Assembly: GCF_004344915.1 (NCBI RefSeq)
Contig: NZ_SKFG01000016.1
Coordinates: forward strand, 93,401 to 157,400
Origin: Paenibacillus albiflavus
Lineage (GTDB): Bacteria; Bacillota; Bacilli; Paenibacillales; NBRC-103111
DNA length: 64,000 nt
Direction of reading: 5' to 3'
A program made the position numbers and the translations under genes. The notes beneath the pieces are model-generated. The model was not told the origin of the DNA and did not search any database. It worked only from the letters and a program-made list of their open reading frames with translations. Shown here piece by piece: positions 63,244-64,000 of the stretch. Positions within the stretch are counted from its first letter, which is position 1, and each line of letters opens with the position of its first letter.

Positions 63244-64000
<757 letters not shown>

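Overview
The window comes from a low-to-mid GC, endospore-forming member of the Bacillota. It is most likely Paenibacillaceae (Paenibacillus-like). The spore genes include two alpha/beta-type SASPs, sspI, ylbJ, yunB, lytH, a YheC/D protein and two YjcZ-family peptides. Other support is a LiaFSR system, stalk-domain (copper-amine-oxidase-N-like) proteins and a Trp T-box. The genus is an inference from gene content, not a database match.

Layout. 1-9.7 kb: partial lipoprotein, MurJ/SpoVB-type flippase, DUF456 protein, HAD phosphatase, asparagine synthetase, then a minus-strand cell-wall operon (50-aa membrane peptide, 144-aa membrane protein, CvpA/transglutaminase protein, class B PBP). 9.8-20.5 kb: MFS transporter, TOPRIM protein, SCO/CtaB cytochrome-oxidase assembly pair, YfhP-like protein, SASP, T-box-controlled trpS, aldose epimerase, ilvD, RNase H, second SASP. 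20.5-38.1 kb: hypothetical protein, chemoreceptor, sporulation-type kinase, oligopeptidase, YycC-like protein, DUF2225, truncated globin, ylbJ, nadK, the yutD-lipA-lytH-yunB block, NSS transporter plus LDH, MATE-like transporter plus TetR.

38.1-43.1 kb is the accessory-looking and most interesting part, visibly AT-richer than its surroundings. It carries a stand-alone ribosomal protein L4 paralogue whose exit-tunnel loop is rewritten at the positions where macrolide-resistance changes fall. It also carries a Cfr-type 23S rRNA A2503 methyltransferase, a divergent NFACT (RqcH-like) protein and a small HTH gene. The Cfr-type and L4 genes have drug-inducible-looking leaders. For the Cfr-type gene these are a sigma-A promoter, a tiny ORF, two mutually exclusive hairpins ending in an intrinsic terminator, a 36-codon leader ORF and a hairpin hiding its Shine-Dalgarno. 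For L4 there is a 17-codon leader ORF. I read it as an inducible ribosome-remodelling and rescue cassette against peptidyl-transferase-centre and tunnel antibiotics; this is inference.

43.1-61.6 kb is mostly core again: TrmH-type methyltransferase, KtrA/C, sspI, YheC/D plus glycosyltransferase, PadR plus YhgE/Pip, FGGY kinase, prfC, cyclase, zwf, LiaFSR, YjcZ pair, SufR-like regulator plus sodA, DUF1450, stalk-domain protein and a small DMT-type protein. 61.7-64 kb: 15 tRNA genes downstream of the 3' end of a 23S rRNA gene, all on minus. Their order matches B. subtilis trnD (from memory) but lacks tRNA-Thr, and no 5S gene lies between 23S and the tRNAs.

The rRNA operon and most long genes are on the minus strand, so the replication fork probably enters from the right. 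An approximately 45-bp structured repeat recurs in intergenic regions, always in the same orientation.
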